From assembly GCA_001306305.2 (NCBI GenBank), contig CP155577.1, forward strand, positions 1,178,001-1,242,000: a stretch of 64,000 nt of DNA, written 5' to 3'. The notes beneath the pieces were generated by a model that was not told the origin of the DNA, did not search any database, and saw only the letters and a program-made list of their open reading frames with translations. Below, in pieces: positions 36,463 through 45,370 of this stretch. The position numbers and the translations under genes were made by a program. Origin of the DNA: Citromicrobium bathyomarinum. Lineage in GTDB: Bacteria > Pseudomonadota > Alphaproteobacteria > Sphingomonadales > Sphingomonadaceae. The first letter of the stretch is position 1. The number at the start of each line of letters is the position of its first letter.

Positions 36463-36589
36463 GTTTTCTCCTTCTCCCGTCAGCTGCTGAAAATAGCCGA
36501 GCCGCAATCGCGCTGCCTCTCCCCAAAAGGCTAGCTGTGCGAGGTTGCTGGGCGGGGCCGCAGGCCGTATTGGGGGTGTCGGAGAGAAC
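36463..36589. promoter_or_regulatory. Divergent promoter region, acyl-CoA dehydrogenase A / LuxR-type regulator
   Basis: 127 bp shared by the two start regions, with GGAGAGAAC as the regulator's ribosome site. It is the obvious first place to look for binding by the regulator itself; no lux-box-like 20-bp palindrome is visible. Confidence 0.4.
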
Positions 36590-37363
36590 ATGTCTGAATT
36601 TCAATTGAAGGATCTGGCTTCGGTCAGGATCACCGACCAGGACGACATCCGCCCAGCGGCGGAGGCCCTGCACGCAGTCGCGCTGGAGCGTGGCTATCGC
36701 GTCGCCCCGGCGCACGATATCGCCGACAAGCGAACCCCTGTGGACAAGGACGGCAATGTCCTCGCCATGGAGGTGTTCGGCTGGGCGGGTGATGAAAGTG
36801 CGTGGTGGCGCAATTCACGGATCGCGCTCGACAGTCCGATCACCACCGCGTGCCGGTTCGAGAACGAACCCTACTGGGTGAACGAGGACGGTTTCCGCAC
36901 CCGCCTGCCCAACGCCTATCTCGAGAAGATCGACCTCACCAACTTCACCAAGCGGGCGATGACCCGCGCGGCGATCGTGGTGCCGGTGCACATGGCCTTC
37001 GGGCGGATCGGCGCGGTCAGCTTCAACCCGCTGGATGAGGACAGGATCGATCTGGCCGCAGATTACGAGGAATATGCCGATCTGTTCGCGATCCTCTCGC
37101 GCGCGTTCATCTCCAGCTACACCGTGGTGATGACCTCGCCCGAGCCGCTTCCTGCGGGCTCGCGCCTGTCGAAGCGGGAGGTCGAATGTCTGCGCTGGGC
37201 GGCGATCGGCAAGACCGATCTGGAAATCAGCATGATCATGTCGCGTAGCCGTGCGACCGTGCGGTTCCACATGCACAATGCTTCGATCAAGCTGAACGCC
37301 GTCAATCGCAGCCAGACGGTCTTCAAGGCCGCGCAGTTGGGTTATATCTCCCAGAACAACTGA
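36590..37363 (+). CDS. LuxR-family transcriptional regulator with autoinducer-binding-like domain
   Basis: Start ATG 36590 (MSEFQLKDL) has GGAGAG upstream. The 257-aa product has an N-terminal alpha/beta sensor domain with ALDSPITTACRFENEPYWVNED (residues ~75-100), which lines up with the conserved D/P and aromatic region of AHL-binding domains. A C-terminal LuxR helix-turn-helix follows (LSKREVECLRWAAIGKTDLEISMIMSRSRATVRFH, ~190-225). No luxI-like synthase is in the window, so it is a solo. Set in the middle of the catabolic genes, it probably senses a pathway metabolite or an external signal. Confidence 0.88.
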   Translation: MSEFQLKDLASVRITDQDDIRPAAEALHAVALERGYRVAPAHDIADKRTPVDKDGNVLAMEVFGWAGDESAWWRNSRIALDSPITTACRFENEPYWVNEDGFRTRLPNAYLEKIDLTNFTKRAMTRAAIVVPVHMAFGRIGAVSFNPLDEDRIDLAADYEEYADLFAILSRAFISSYTVVMTSPEPLPAGSRLSKREVECLRWAAIGKTDLEISMIMSRSRATVRFHMHNASIKLNAVNRSQTVFKAAQLGYISQNN

Positions 37364-37378
37364 GCCCCGCCAGCCGGA

Positions 37379-38989
37379 TCAGGCTCCCATCCGCTCCGCT
37401 GCCAGCAGGCCGAGCGCCATTGCCGGTGCATTGGTATTGCCTGTGACATGGCCCGGAATGACCGAGCAGTCGACGATGCGCACACCCTCGACCCCGCGCA
37501 CGCGCAGGTCCGGATCGACCACGGTATCGTCGCCCGAGCCCATCCGGCAGGTGCCGATCCCGTGCAGTCCGCAACTCGAATAACGGCGGAAGAAGGCTAG
37601 GATGTCCTCGTCGCTGTCGACTTCGCGGCCCGGCAGCATTTCCTCGCCCACCTTGTCGCCCAGCGGTGGCGCGTCCACGAAAGCGCGCATCTTGCGGACC
37701 ATCGCTATGGCGCTCGCCCGGTCGTGCTCGGTCGAGAGAAAGTTGGGCGTGATTTCGGGCGCATCGTCGAGGTCCGGCCCACCGATCGCAATACTCCCCT
37801 CGCTGGTCAGGCGCAGCAGCGAGCCATAGATGGTCAGCCCTGGGCGCCGGTCGATCTTGTCGAGCGGGACGGGGTTGTTCTCGTCTCCGACCTCGAAGGT
37901 GTAGCCCCCGAGGTAGAACTGCGCGTCGGTTCGCCCGTCGGGGTGGTGGACGTTGAGGAACGCGCCGACCTCGAACGGGCCGGTCGCCATGATCCCACCG
38001 CCGGTCAACAGATAGCGCGCCATCGCCAGCGCCGCGCCGGTTCCGTAGAAATGCCGGTTGGTGCCTTTCCCGCGGTCGAGCCGGTAGGGCATGGAGAGCG
38101 AGAGATGTTCGTTGAGGTGCTGCCCGACATGGGGATTGTCGACTAGCGGCGCGACGCCTCGTTCCTGTAACATGGTGGCATCGCCGATCCCCGAACGCTG
38201 TAGCAGCAGGGGGCTTTCGATGGCGCCTGCGCACACGATCACCTCGCCCGCGCACGCGAAATGCCGAAGCTCTCCGTCCACAGCCACTTCGATCCCGTTT
38301 GCGCGGCGTCCGTCGAAAGTAATGCGCTGCGCGCGCGCGCCGGTGGCCACGGTCACGTTGTCACGCTTGCGGGCAGGGTGCAGGAAAGTCTGCGCCGCAC
38401 TTTCCCTTTTGCCCTTGCGGATATTGTGGCTGTAATAGCCGACCCGCGCGCCGGGGCGGGCATTGAGTTCACGCACGCGCGACAATTGCAGGCTTTCACC
38501 CGCCGCAATCATGTCTTCGGCCAGCGGATAGGTGAAAATCTCGGGCTCGACATGGACCCGCCCGCCTGAACCCAAGCGGTCGGTCGGGCCATCGGCGTGA
38601 TCTTCCAGCCGCTTGAAGGCACCCAGCATTGCGGCCGCGTTCCACCCGGTTGCGCCGTGATCGCGTTCCCACGCGTCGTAATCCTCGTCCTCGCCGCGGC
38701 TCCAGATCATGCCGTTGACCGAGCTCGATCCGCCGACGCCCTTGCCGCGAATCCAGAATTCGCTGGCCTCGCCTTCCGGAATGCGTGGCTGGGTGACCTT
38801 GTAGGCCCAGATCTTGTCGGGATTGGTGACCAGCTTGGCGACCCCCTTGGGCACGCGGTTCCAGAACCCGCTCTCGCCGCCGGCCTCCAGCACCAGCACC
38901 CGATGGCGGCCGCTCGCGCTCAGCCTTTCGGCCATTACGCAGCCGCTCGAACCTGCGCCAACCACGATGTAATCCCACTCGCCGGCCAT
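37379..38989 (-). CDS. GMC-family FAD oxidoreductase (choline-dehydrogenase-like)
   Basis: The 536-aa product has the FAD loop VVGAGSSGCVMAERL, the GMC signature RGKGVGGSSSVNGMIWSRG, signature 2 AGAIESPLLLQRSGIG, and the C-terminal active-site stretch GLHGIGTCRMG with VIPGHVTGNTNAPAMALG. Members oxidise primary or secondary alcohols with FAD. In isoprenoid and polyether pathways of sphingomonads they give aldehydes for the next step. Monocistronic, divergent from the DUF35-thiolase operon. Confidence 0.92.
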   Translation of the reverse strand: MAGEWDYIVVGAGSSGCVMAERLSASGRHRVLVLEAGGESGFWNRVPKGVAKLVTNPDKIWAYKVTQPRIPEGEASEFWIRGKGVGGSSSVNGMIWSRGEDEDYDAWERDHGATGWNAAAMLGAFKRLEDHADGPTDRLGSGGRVHVEPEIFTYPLAEDMIAAGESLQLSRVRELNARPGARVGYYSHNIRKGKRESAAQTFLHPARKRDNVTVATGARAQRITFDGRRANGIEVAVDGELRHFACAGEVIVCAGAIESPLLLQRSGIGDATMLQERGVAPLVDNPHVGQHLNEHLSLSMPYRLDRGKGTNRHFYGTGAALAMARYLLTGGGIMATGPFEVGAFLNVHHPDGRTDAQFYLGGYTFEVGDENNPVPLDKIDRRPGLTIYGSLLRLTSEGSIAIGGPDLDDAPEITPNFLSTEHDRASAIAMVRKMRAFVDAPPLGDKVGEEMLPGREVDSDEDILAFFRRYSSCGLHGIGTCRMGSGDDTVVDPDLRVRGVEGVRIVDCSVIPGHVTGNTNAPAMALGLLAAERMGA

Positions 38990-39116
38990 GCCGCTCTCCC
39001 TTTTGTGGTGTCATCCCACGCATGGCGGCCTGGTGTGACCTAGCACTTTGGGGAATGGGATAGGCTGCGAAGACACGACTATCGTTGCCTCCAAGATGAG
39101 AGGGAAAGAGGTGTCG
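38990..39116. promoter_or_regulatory. Divergent promoter region, GMC oxidoreductase / DUF35-thiolase operon
   Basis: 127 bp containing TGTGACCTAG at 39034, 76 bp before the DUF35 start, similar to elements before the Rieske genes at 27461 and 33107. AAAGAGG lies just before the ATG at 39117. It drives what appears to be an operon running to ~49.4 kb. Confidence 0.45.
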
Positions 39117-39512
39117 ATGCGCGCGATAGCCGAAGGGCTGTTTACACAGGACGTGCCGCCGAGGCTGATCGGCGGGCGCAATCGCCATACCGGCCGGATC
39201 GTGTTTCCCTGTCCGGAAAACGGAGATTTCGAGCCGCATCCGCTTTCGAGCGAGGGCAGCTTGTGGTCGTACACGATCCAGCGTTTCCGCCCCAAATCTC
39301 CGCCTTATGAAGGGCCTGAGGATTTCAGGCCGTGGGCGCTCGGCTATGTCGCATTGCCGGGCGAGACGATCGTCGAGGCGCGGCTCGTCAACGTCGCGTT
39401 CGAGGATCTGGCGATCGGAATGCCGCTGCGCTTCACGCTCGCGGCCTTGGACGACGAGGCGGAACAGCCGCGCGCGATTCCTGCGTTCGAACCGGTGGAG
39501 ACCGCAGCATGA
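39117..39512 (+). CDS. DUF35 OB-fold protein, acyl-CoA-associated partner of thiolase-like enzyme
   Basis: The 131-aa product keeps the DUF35 OB-fold (GSLWSYTIQRFRP, PWALGYVALPGETIVEARLVN). The N-terminal zinc-ribbon is degenerate: only one Cys, in FPCPENGDFE, where the family usually has four. DUF35 proteins pair with thiolase-like enzymes, as IpfE with IpfD and ChsH2 with Ltp2. The ATGA overlap with the next gene supports a complex. First gene of the long catabolic operon. Confidence 0.85.
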   Translation: MRAIAEGLFTQDVPPRLIGGRNRHTGRIVFPCPENGDFEPHPLSSEGSLWSYTIQRFRPKSPPYEGPEDFRPWALGYVALPGETIVEARLVNVAFEDLAIGMPLRFTLAALDDEAEQPRAIPAFEPVETAA

Positions 39513-40654
39513 GCGATGTGTGCATTATCGGCGTGGGGATTCATCCCTTCGGGCGAACCGACGGGGTCGAAGGGATCGACCAGGGCGTGTTCGCGGTACG
39601 CGAAGCGCTTAAGGATGCCGGGGTCGAGTGGCCCGACATCCAGTTCGCCTATGGCAGCTCGGATGCGGCGGGCAATCCCGATACGATGGTCGAGCGGCTG
39701 GGCCTCACCGGGGTGCAGTTCATCAATGTGCGCAATGGCTGTGCGGCGGGCGGATCGGCTCTGTTCAGCGCGCAGATGGCGATCAAGTCGGGCGATTTCG
39801 ACCTCGGCATCGCGGTCGGCTTCGACAAGCATCCGCGCGGCGCTTTCGATGCGAAGCCCGCCGAATACGGCCTGCCTGACTGGTATGGCGAAGCCGGCTA
39901 CATGGTCACCACGCAGTTCTTCGCGATGAAGATCATGCGCTACATGGAACTGCACGGCATCTCGCGCGACAGCCTGGGCCGCGTGGCCGAAAAGGCGTTC
40001 CGCAATGGTGCCCACGCGCCCCATGCGTGGCGGCGCGAGCCGGTCGATCTGGAGACGATCCTCCAGGCACCGATGATCAGCGATCCCTACAGCAAGTACA
40101 TGTTCTGCTCGCCCGCCGAGGGCGGGGTCGCGCTGATCCTGGCGAGCGAGCGCAAGGCGCGTGAACTTGGCTGCAAGCCGATCCGGCTGAAGGCGGCGAC
40201 GATGCGGACCCGCCCGCCGGGCAGTTTCGAGGTCTTCGCCCCGTCGATCGATATCGAACGTGGCGGAACCGCCACCGCGCTGGCCAGTGCGGCGGCGTTC
40301 GAGGCGGCGGGGATCGGTCCGGACGAGATCGACATCGCGCAATTGCAAGACACCGAAGCGGGCGCAGAAATCATGCACATGGCCGAGAACGGCTTTTGTG
40401 CCGACGGCGAGCAGGAGGCCTGGCTGGCCGAGGGGGCGACCGCGATCGACGGGCGGCTTCCGGTCAACACCGATGGCGGCTGCATTGCGTGCGGCGAACC
40501 CATCGGGGCGAGCGGCCTGAGGCAGGTCTACGAAAATGTCATTCAGCTGCGCGGCGATGCCGGGGCGCGACAGGTGCCGGGCGATCCCAAGACCGCCTAC
40601 AGCCATGTCTATGGCGCACCCGGCGTTTCCGCCGTGACGATCCTGGAGCGATAG
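39509..40654 (+). CDS. Thiolase-like protein (SCP2/Ltp2 type), probable C-C lyase
   Basis: The 381-aa product has the thiolase fold with a Cys at the nucleophile position (Cys78 in RNGCAAGGSAL). The catalytic His of the usual GHPxGxxG motif is Glu330 (ACGEPIGASG), and the terminal CxG motif is replaced by HVYGAPGVSAV. This residue pattern is unlike a working biosynthetic or degradative thiolase. It is like the lipid-transfer/Ltp2-type proteins that carry out retro-aldol cleavage of side-chain CoA thioesters together with DUF35. Overlaps the DUF35 gene by ATGA; the next gene follows its stop with no gap. Confidence 0.87.
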   Translation: MSDVCIIGVGIHPFGRTDGVEGIDQGVFAVREALKDAGVEWPDIQFAYGSSDAAGNPDTMVERLGLTGVQFINVRNGCAAGGSALFSAQMAIKSGDFDLGIAVGFDKHPRGAFDAKPAEYGLPDWYGEAGYMVTTQFFAMKIMRYMELHGISRDSLGRVAEKAFRNGAHAPHAWRREPVDLETILQAPMISDPYSKYMFCSPAEGGVALILASERKARELGCKPIRLKAATMRTRPPGSFEVFAPSIDIERGGTATALASAAAFEAAGIGPDEIDIAQLQDTEAGAEIMHMAENGFCADGEQEAWLAEGATAIDGRLPVNTDGGCIACGEPIGASGLRQVYENVIQLRGDAGARQVPGDPKTAYSHVYGAPGVSAVTILER

Positions 40655-41863
40655 ATGGATATTGCGCTGACCAAAGAAGAAGAGCGCTTCCGCAGCGAGC
40701 TTCAGGAGTGGCTGAAGGCCAATCTCACCCCCGAGCTCAAGCGTGGGGCGAGGCTTTCGCCCGGCGTCTTCGCAGAGCCCGACGTGGCGGTTCCGTTCAT
40801 GGCGAAGCTCAACGAAGAAGGCTGGCTGGCCTACCAGTGGCCCGAGGCGCATGGCGGGACCGGCTGGTCCGCGACCAAGAAGTATATCTTCGAAAAGGAA
40901 CTCGCGCTCGCAGGCGCGCCCAACTCTGCGGTCATGGGGACCAAGCTGGTCGCGCCGGTGCTGTGGACTTTCGGCAGCGATGCGCAGAAGGACTATTACC
41001 TTCCGCGCATCCTCTCGGGCGAGGACTACTGGTGCCAGGGTTTCTCCGAACCCGGTTCGGGTTCGGACCTCGCCAGCCTTTCGTGCCGCGCGCGGCGCGA
41101 CGGCGACAAATATGTGGTCGACGGATCGAAGATCTGGACCACCCACGCGCAGTTTTCCAACCGCATGTTCACGCTGGTGCGGACCGATAACAGCGGCAAG
41201 AAGCAGGCGGGTATCAGCTTCCTGCTGATCGATCTCGACACGCCGGGGGTCAGCGTGCGCCCGATCCACAACATCGCCGGCGATCACGATGTGAACCAGG
41301 TCTTCCTCGAGAATGTCGAGGTGCCGGTCGAGAATCTCGTCGGGGAAGAGGGCGCGGGCTGGACCATCGCCAAGTTCCTGCTGGAGAACGAGCGCGGCGG
41401 ATCGTGCCATGCGCCCAAGCTGGGCCATGCGCTCGACGTGATCGAGCGCGCGGCAGCCGACATGCCCGATGGTGCTGGCGGCATGCTGGCCGATGATCTC
41501 GCCTGGCGGCGGCGGGTCGCGCGGCTGCGGTTGCGGCAGGAGTCGCTCGAAATGATCGAGCTCAAGATTCTCGCCAATGTTGCCAAGGGCCGCGATCCCG
41601 GTCCGCAGACGTCGCTCACCAAGCTCATCGCATCCAGCCTCAACCAGGACATCGATCTGCTGGCGGTGGATCTGTACGGCCCGCGCGCCTTGCAATTGCC
41701 GGTCGAGAGGCCGCTATACGGCGAGGATGTGCCCGAGCCGATCGGATCGGAGGACGCGCAGGTTGCGATGGCACGCTATCTCAACAGTCGTGCCTGGAGC
41801 ATCTTCGGCGGCACCAACGAAGTGCAGTCGACAATTATAGCAAAAACCGTGCTCGGCATGTGA
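40655..41863 (+). CDS. Acyl-CoA dehydrogenase (copy B)
   Basis: The 402-aa product is a full ACAD: WCQGFSEPGSGSDLASLSCRA (FAD/substrate loop), GSKIWTTHAQFSNRMF, and C-terminal SIFGGTNEVQSTIIAKTVLGM. It introduces an alpha,beta double bond in an acyl-CoA, passing electrons to ETF. Its ATG follows the thiolase stop directly, so dehydrogenation and C-C cleavage are likely to be linked steps. Confidence 0.93.
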   Translation: MDIALTKEEERFRSELQEWLKANLTPELKRGARLSPGVFAEPDVAVPFMAKLNEEGWLAYQWPEAHGGTGWSATKKYIFEKELALAGAPNSAVMGTKLVAPVLWTFGSDAQKDYYLPRILSGEDYWCQGFSEPGSGSDLASLSCRARRDGDKYVVDGSKIWTTHAQFSNRMFTLVRTDNSGKKQAGISFLLIDLDTPGVSVRPIHNIAGDHDVNQVFLENVEVPVENLVGEEGAGWTIAKFLLENERGGSCHAPKLGHALDVIERAAADMPDGAGGMLADDLAWRRRVARLRLRQESLEMIELKILANVAKGRDPGPQTSLTKLIASSLNQDIDLLAVDLYGPRALQLPVERPLYGEDVPEPIGSEDAQVAMARYLNSRAWSIFGGTNEVQSTIIAKTVLGM

Positions 41864-41882
41864 GCGCGAGGGAGAGAGAACC

Positions 41883-42854
41883 ATGCAATTGAGCCGTGAG
41901 CAGCTGCTACAGGCCTATCGAAGGATGGCCACGATCCGGGCGTTCGAGGAACGCCTGCACGATGTGATCGCCACCGGCGAGGTCGCCGGGTTCACCCACC
42001 TCTATTGCGGCCAGGAAGCGGTCGCCGTGGGCGTGTGCGAACATCTCGATACCGAAGACAAGATCGTCTCCACCCATCGCGGCCACGGGCACTGCCTCGC
42101 CAAGGGCTGCGATGTGCAGGGGATGATGAAGGAAATCTGGGGCAGCACCGAAGGCCTGTGCAAGGGCAAGGGCGGCTCCATGCATATCGCCGATGTCGAC
42201 AAGGGAATGCTGGGTGCCAACGGCATCGTCGGCGCAGGCGCGCCGATCGCGGTTGGCGCGGCGCTGTCCAACAAGCTCGACGGGGAAGGGCGCGTCGCGA
42301 TCGCCTTCTCGGGCGACGGGGCGTGCAACCAGGGCACTACCTTCGAAGCGATGAACATGGCGGTCGTCACCAACGCGCCGTGCATCTTCGTGTTCGAGAA
42401 CAACCACTATTCCGAACATACCGGCGATGACTATGCGGTCGGCACCGCCAACGACATCGCGAGCCGCGCGGAGGCCTTCGGCATGCGCGTGTGGCGCGCG
42501 GACGGCTGCGACTTCTTCGCTGTCTATGAGACCATGCGCGAACTGCTCGAATATGTCCGGGCGGGCAACGGCCCGGCGGCGGTCGAGTTCGATACCGAGC
42601 GCTTCTATGGCCACTTCGAAGGCGACCCGCAGAACTATCGCGGCGATGGCGAGCTCGACCGGATCCGCAAGGAACGCGACTGCCTGCAGATCTTCCGCCG
42701 CCGCGCCACCGAAGCGGGGCTGCTGGAAACCGACGCGCTCGACGAACTCGACAAGGCGGCGCACGCCGATGTCGAGGCGGCGGTGGAGGCGGCACGCGCC
42801 GCCCCCCGGCCGACCGCCGAGGATGTCCTCACCGATGTCTATGTCACTTATTGA
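41883..42854 (+). CDS. Thiamine-PP-dependent dehydrogenase E1 alpha subunit (pyruvate/acetoin type)
   Basis: The 323-aa product has the ThDP motif SGDGACNQGTTFEAMNMA...FENN, plus HRGHGHCLAKGCDVQGMMKEIWG and KGKGGSMHIADV of the E1-alpha family. Length and motifs match AcoA and PDH alpha. With the beta and E2 genes following it would form a 2-oxoacid or acetoin dehydrogenase complex. It has AGGGAGAGAG upstream. Confidence 0.93.
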   Translation: MQLSREQLLQAYRRMATIRAFEERLHDVIATGEVAGFTHLYCGQEAVAVGVCEHLDTEDKIVSTHRGHGHCLAKGCDVQGMMKEIWGSTEGLCKGKGGSMHIADVDKGMLGANGIVGAGAPIAVGAALSNKLDGEGRVAIAFSGDGACNQGTTFEAMNMAVVTNAPCIFVFENNHYSEHTGDDYAVGTANDIASRAEAFGMRVWRADGCDFFAVYETMRELLEYVRAGNGPAAVEFDTERFYGHFEGDPQNYRGDGELDRIRKERDCLQIFRRRATEAGLLETDALDELDKAAHADVEAAVEAARAAPRPTAEDVLTDVYVTY

Positions 42855-42867
42855 AGAGCGCTGAGCT

Positions 42868-43878
42868 ATGGCTGAAATGATGTATCGCGACGCGGTTCGC
42901 GAAACGATCCGCGAAGAAATGGCCCGCGACGAAAGCGTCGTGGTGCTTGGCGAAGACGTGGTCGGGGGCATGGGGACCGCTGGCGGGCCGGAGGCGATCG
43001 GCGGTATCTGGTCGACCTCTACCGGGCTGTTCGAACAGTTCGGCGCATCCCGCGTGATCGACACGCCGATCTCCGAAAGCGCGATCGTCGGCACTGCCGG
43101 CGGCCTCGCGCTCAGCGGCAAGCGCCCGGTGGCAGAGCTGATGTTCGCCGACTTCATCGGGGTCAGCCTCGACCAGTTGTGGAACCAGATCGGCAAGTTC
43201 CGCTACATGTTCGGCGGCAAGACGCGCTGCCCGGCGGTGATCCGGATGGCCTATGGCGGCGGGTACAACGCCGCGGCGCAGCACAGCCAGTGCGTCCACC
43301 AGATCCTGACCGGGATGCCGGGCCTCAAGGTGGTGATGCCATCCACGCCCGAAGATGTGCGCGGCCTGCTGCGCACCGCCATTCGCGGCGACGATCCGGT
43401 GATGTTCCTTGAGCACAAGGCGCTTTACGGCGTCTCGGGCGAAGTGCCCGAAGGCGACTACACGATCCCCTTCGGCCATGCGCGTCAGGTGACTGCGGGC
43501 GAGGATGTGACGGTGATCGCCACCGGCATGATGGTCGGCGTGGCCGAGGCCGCAGCCGAGCGGATGGCCGAAGACGGCATCGGCGTCGACCTGCTGGACC
43601 TGCGCACGACCAGCCCGATGGACGAGGAAGCGATCCTCGACTCGGTCGAGGTGACCGGGCGTCTGGTGATCGTCGACGAGGCCCCGCCGCGCTGCAATCT
43701 GGCGACCGACATTGCCGCGCTGGTTGCGCGCAAGGCGTTTTCCAGCCTGCGTGCCCCGGTCGAGATGGTCACTGCGCCGCACTCGCCCGTGCCCTTCGCG
43801 CTCGAGCTGGAGCAGGCATACCTGCCGTCCGACGACCAGGTCGAAGCCGCGGTTCGCAAAACACTCGATTATCGCTGA
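42868..43878 (+). CDS. Thiamine-PP-dependent dehydrogenase E1 beta subunit
   Basis: The 336-aa transketolase-like protein has VVVLGEDVVGGMGTAGG, DTPISESAIVGTAGGLAL and GVSGEVPEGDYTIPFGHAR. It pairs with the E1 alpha gene 13 bp upstream. AcoB/PDH-beta type; the substrate is not determined by sequence. Confidence 0.93.
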   Translation: MAEMMYRDAVRETIREEMARDESVVVLGEDVVGGMGTAGGPEAIGGIWSTSTGLFEQFGASRVIDTPISESAIVGTAGGLALSGKRPVAELMFADFIGVSLDQLWNQIGKFRYMFGGKTRCPAVIRMAYGGGYNAAAQHSQCVHQILTGMPGLKVVMPSTPEDVRGLLRTAIRGDDPVMFLEHKALYGVSGEVPEGDYTIPFGHARQVTAGEDVTVIATGMMVGVAEAAAERMAEDGIGVDLLDLRTTSPMDEEAILDSVEVTGRLVIVDEAPPRCNLATDIAALVARKAFSSLRAPVEMVTAPHSPVPFALELEQAYLPSDDQVEAAVRKTLDYR

Positions 43879-43891
43879 GGAGGCGGATGGA

Positions 43892-45331
43892 ATGACCGAT
43901 CTGCGCGCCTTTTGCATGCCCAAATGGGGCATCGAGATGACCGAGGGAACGCTTGCCGAATGGATGGTGGGCGAAGGCGACGCCTTCAAGAAAGGCGATC
44001 TGCTGTGCCTGATCGAAACCGACAAGATCACCAACGAGGTCGAGGCCGAGAAGGACGGCGTCGTTGAACGGATCGTGGTGAAGGCGGGCGGCGATGCCGA
44101 AGCCGTCGGCAGCCTGCTCGCCGTGTTCGGCGATGGTAGCGCCGATGCGGAAGCGATCGACAGCTTCGTTGCCGGGTTCAAGCCGACCTCCGCGCTGGGG
44201 AGCGTCCGCAAGAAGAAGCCCGCCGCACAGAAGGTGGCGGACGATCAGCCCGTGCCGCCCAAGGATGCGAGTGGCGGCGAAAAGAAGCCGGTAAAGATCG
44301 ACACCAATCGCCCCATCAGCCCCGAAGCGCTCAAGTTCGCCGAGGCCGAGGGCGTGGACATTTCGGGCATCGAGGGGTCGGGTCGCGAGGGCCGGATTAC
44401 CTTGCAGGACGTCCAGCAGGCGGCGCGCCCGGCGCGTACGCCGCAACTGCGCGGTCCGGTCGATCATCCGGAGGAGAACCTTGAGGTGTTCGCCTCTCCG
44501 CTCGCCCGGCGGATCGCCTCGCAGAACGGGGTCGATCTGGCCCCGGTTGAAGGCACCGGCCCGCGCGGACGGATTCGCAAGGCCGATGTGCTCAAACTGC
44601 TGGAAGGGCAGGGCACCGCCAGCGACGCGCCGTTCGTGCCGGTCGACAACAGGCCGGATATCGAGCCCTTCGATCGCGTGCGCAAGGTGGTCGCCAAGCG
44701 GCTCACCGCGGCCAAGCAGGACATCCCGCATTTCTACCTGCGGACGTCGGTCTGCGCCGATCCGGTTATCGCGCTGCGCCGTCACGCCAATCTGGTGCTG
44801 GGCAGCAAGGCCTCGCTCAACGATTTCGTGGTGATGGCGGCGGCGCGTGCGCTGCGGCGCCATCCAGAGGTCAACGTGCAGCTGCATGGCGAGGAGATCC
44901 ATCGTTTCCCCCACGCCGATGTTTCGGTTGCGGTTGCCTCGCCCAATGGGCTGATGACGCCGATCGTGCGGCAGGCCGACCGGCTCGGCATCGGGCAGAT
45001 CGCAAAGGCGACCCGTGCGCTGATCGACAAGGCGGAGGCGGGCCGGCTGGGCTACGACGATCTCGACGGCGGGACTTTCACCGTGTCCAACCTCGGCATG
45101 TTCGGGATCGAGAATTTCGATGCGATCATCAATCCGCCGCAGGCCGCGATCCTCGCGGTCGGAACCGCCTCGCGCGTGCCGACCGAGGGCGAGAATGGGG
45201 CAATCGCGTTCGAGACGCGTATCTCGCTGACCCTGTCGGTCGATCACCGTGCGATCGATGGCGCAGCGGGGGCGAAGTTCCTCGCCACCTTCAAGACCCT
45301 GTTCGAGAACCCCGAGGAATTGTTCGCCTGA
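43892..45331 (+). CDS. Dihydrolipoamide acyltransferase E2 with two subunit-binding domains
   Basis: Start ATG 43892 with GAGGAGG upstream. The 479-aa product has one lipoyl domain (lipoyl Lys45 in ETDKITNEVE) and a charged linker. Two peripheral-subunit-binding domains follow, at ~141-177 and ~200-236 (both with G.GxxGRI.. cores). The catalytic domain (~250-479) has His452 and Asp456 in SVDHRAIDGA. Two binding domains are unusual; most bacterial E2s have one. No E3 (dihydrolipoamide dehydrogenase) gene is in the window, so a housekeeping E3 would be needed. Confidence 0.93.
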   Translation: MTDLRAFCMPKWGIEMTEGTLAEWMVGEGDAFKKGDLLCLIETDKITNEVEAEKDGVVERIVVKAGGDAEAVGSLLAVFGDGSADAEAIDSFVAGFKPTSALGSVRKKKPAAQKVADDQPVPPKDASGGEKKPVKIDTNRPISPEALKFAEAEGVDISGIEGSGREGRITLQDVQQAARPARTPQLRGPVDHPEENLEVFASPLARRIASQNGVDLAPVEGTGPRGRIRKADVLKLLEGQGTASDAPFVPVDNRPDIEPFDRVRKVVAKRLTAAKQDIPHFYLRTSVCADPVIALRRHANLVLGSKASLNDFVVMAAARALRRHPEVNVQLHGEEIHRFPHADVSVAVASPNGLMTPIVRQADRLGIGQIAKATRALIDKAEAGRLGYDDLDGGTFTVSNLGMFGIENFDAIINPPQAAILAVGTASRVPTEGENGAIAFETRISLTLSVDHRAIDGAAGAKFLATFKTLFENPEELFA

Positions 45332-45370
45332 GCAAAGTCCATCGGGGCGTGATCTGCTGGAGAAGAACCA

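Noticed and set aside
39344-41695. 783-aa minus-strand open frame across the thiolase-like and ACAD genes
   Set aside because: It crosses two well-supported plus-strand genes, has no recognisable motif and no start signal; it is an artefact of codon bias.
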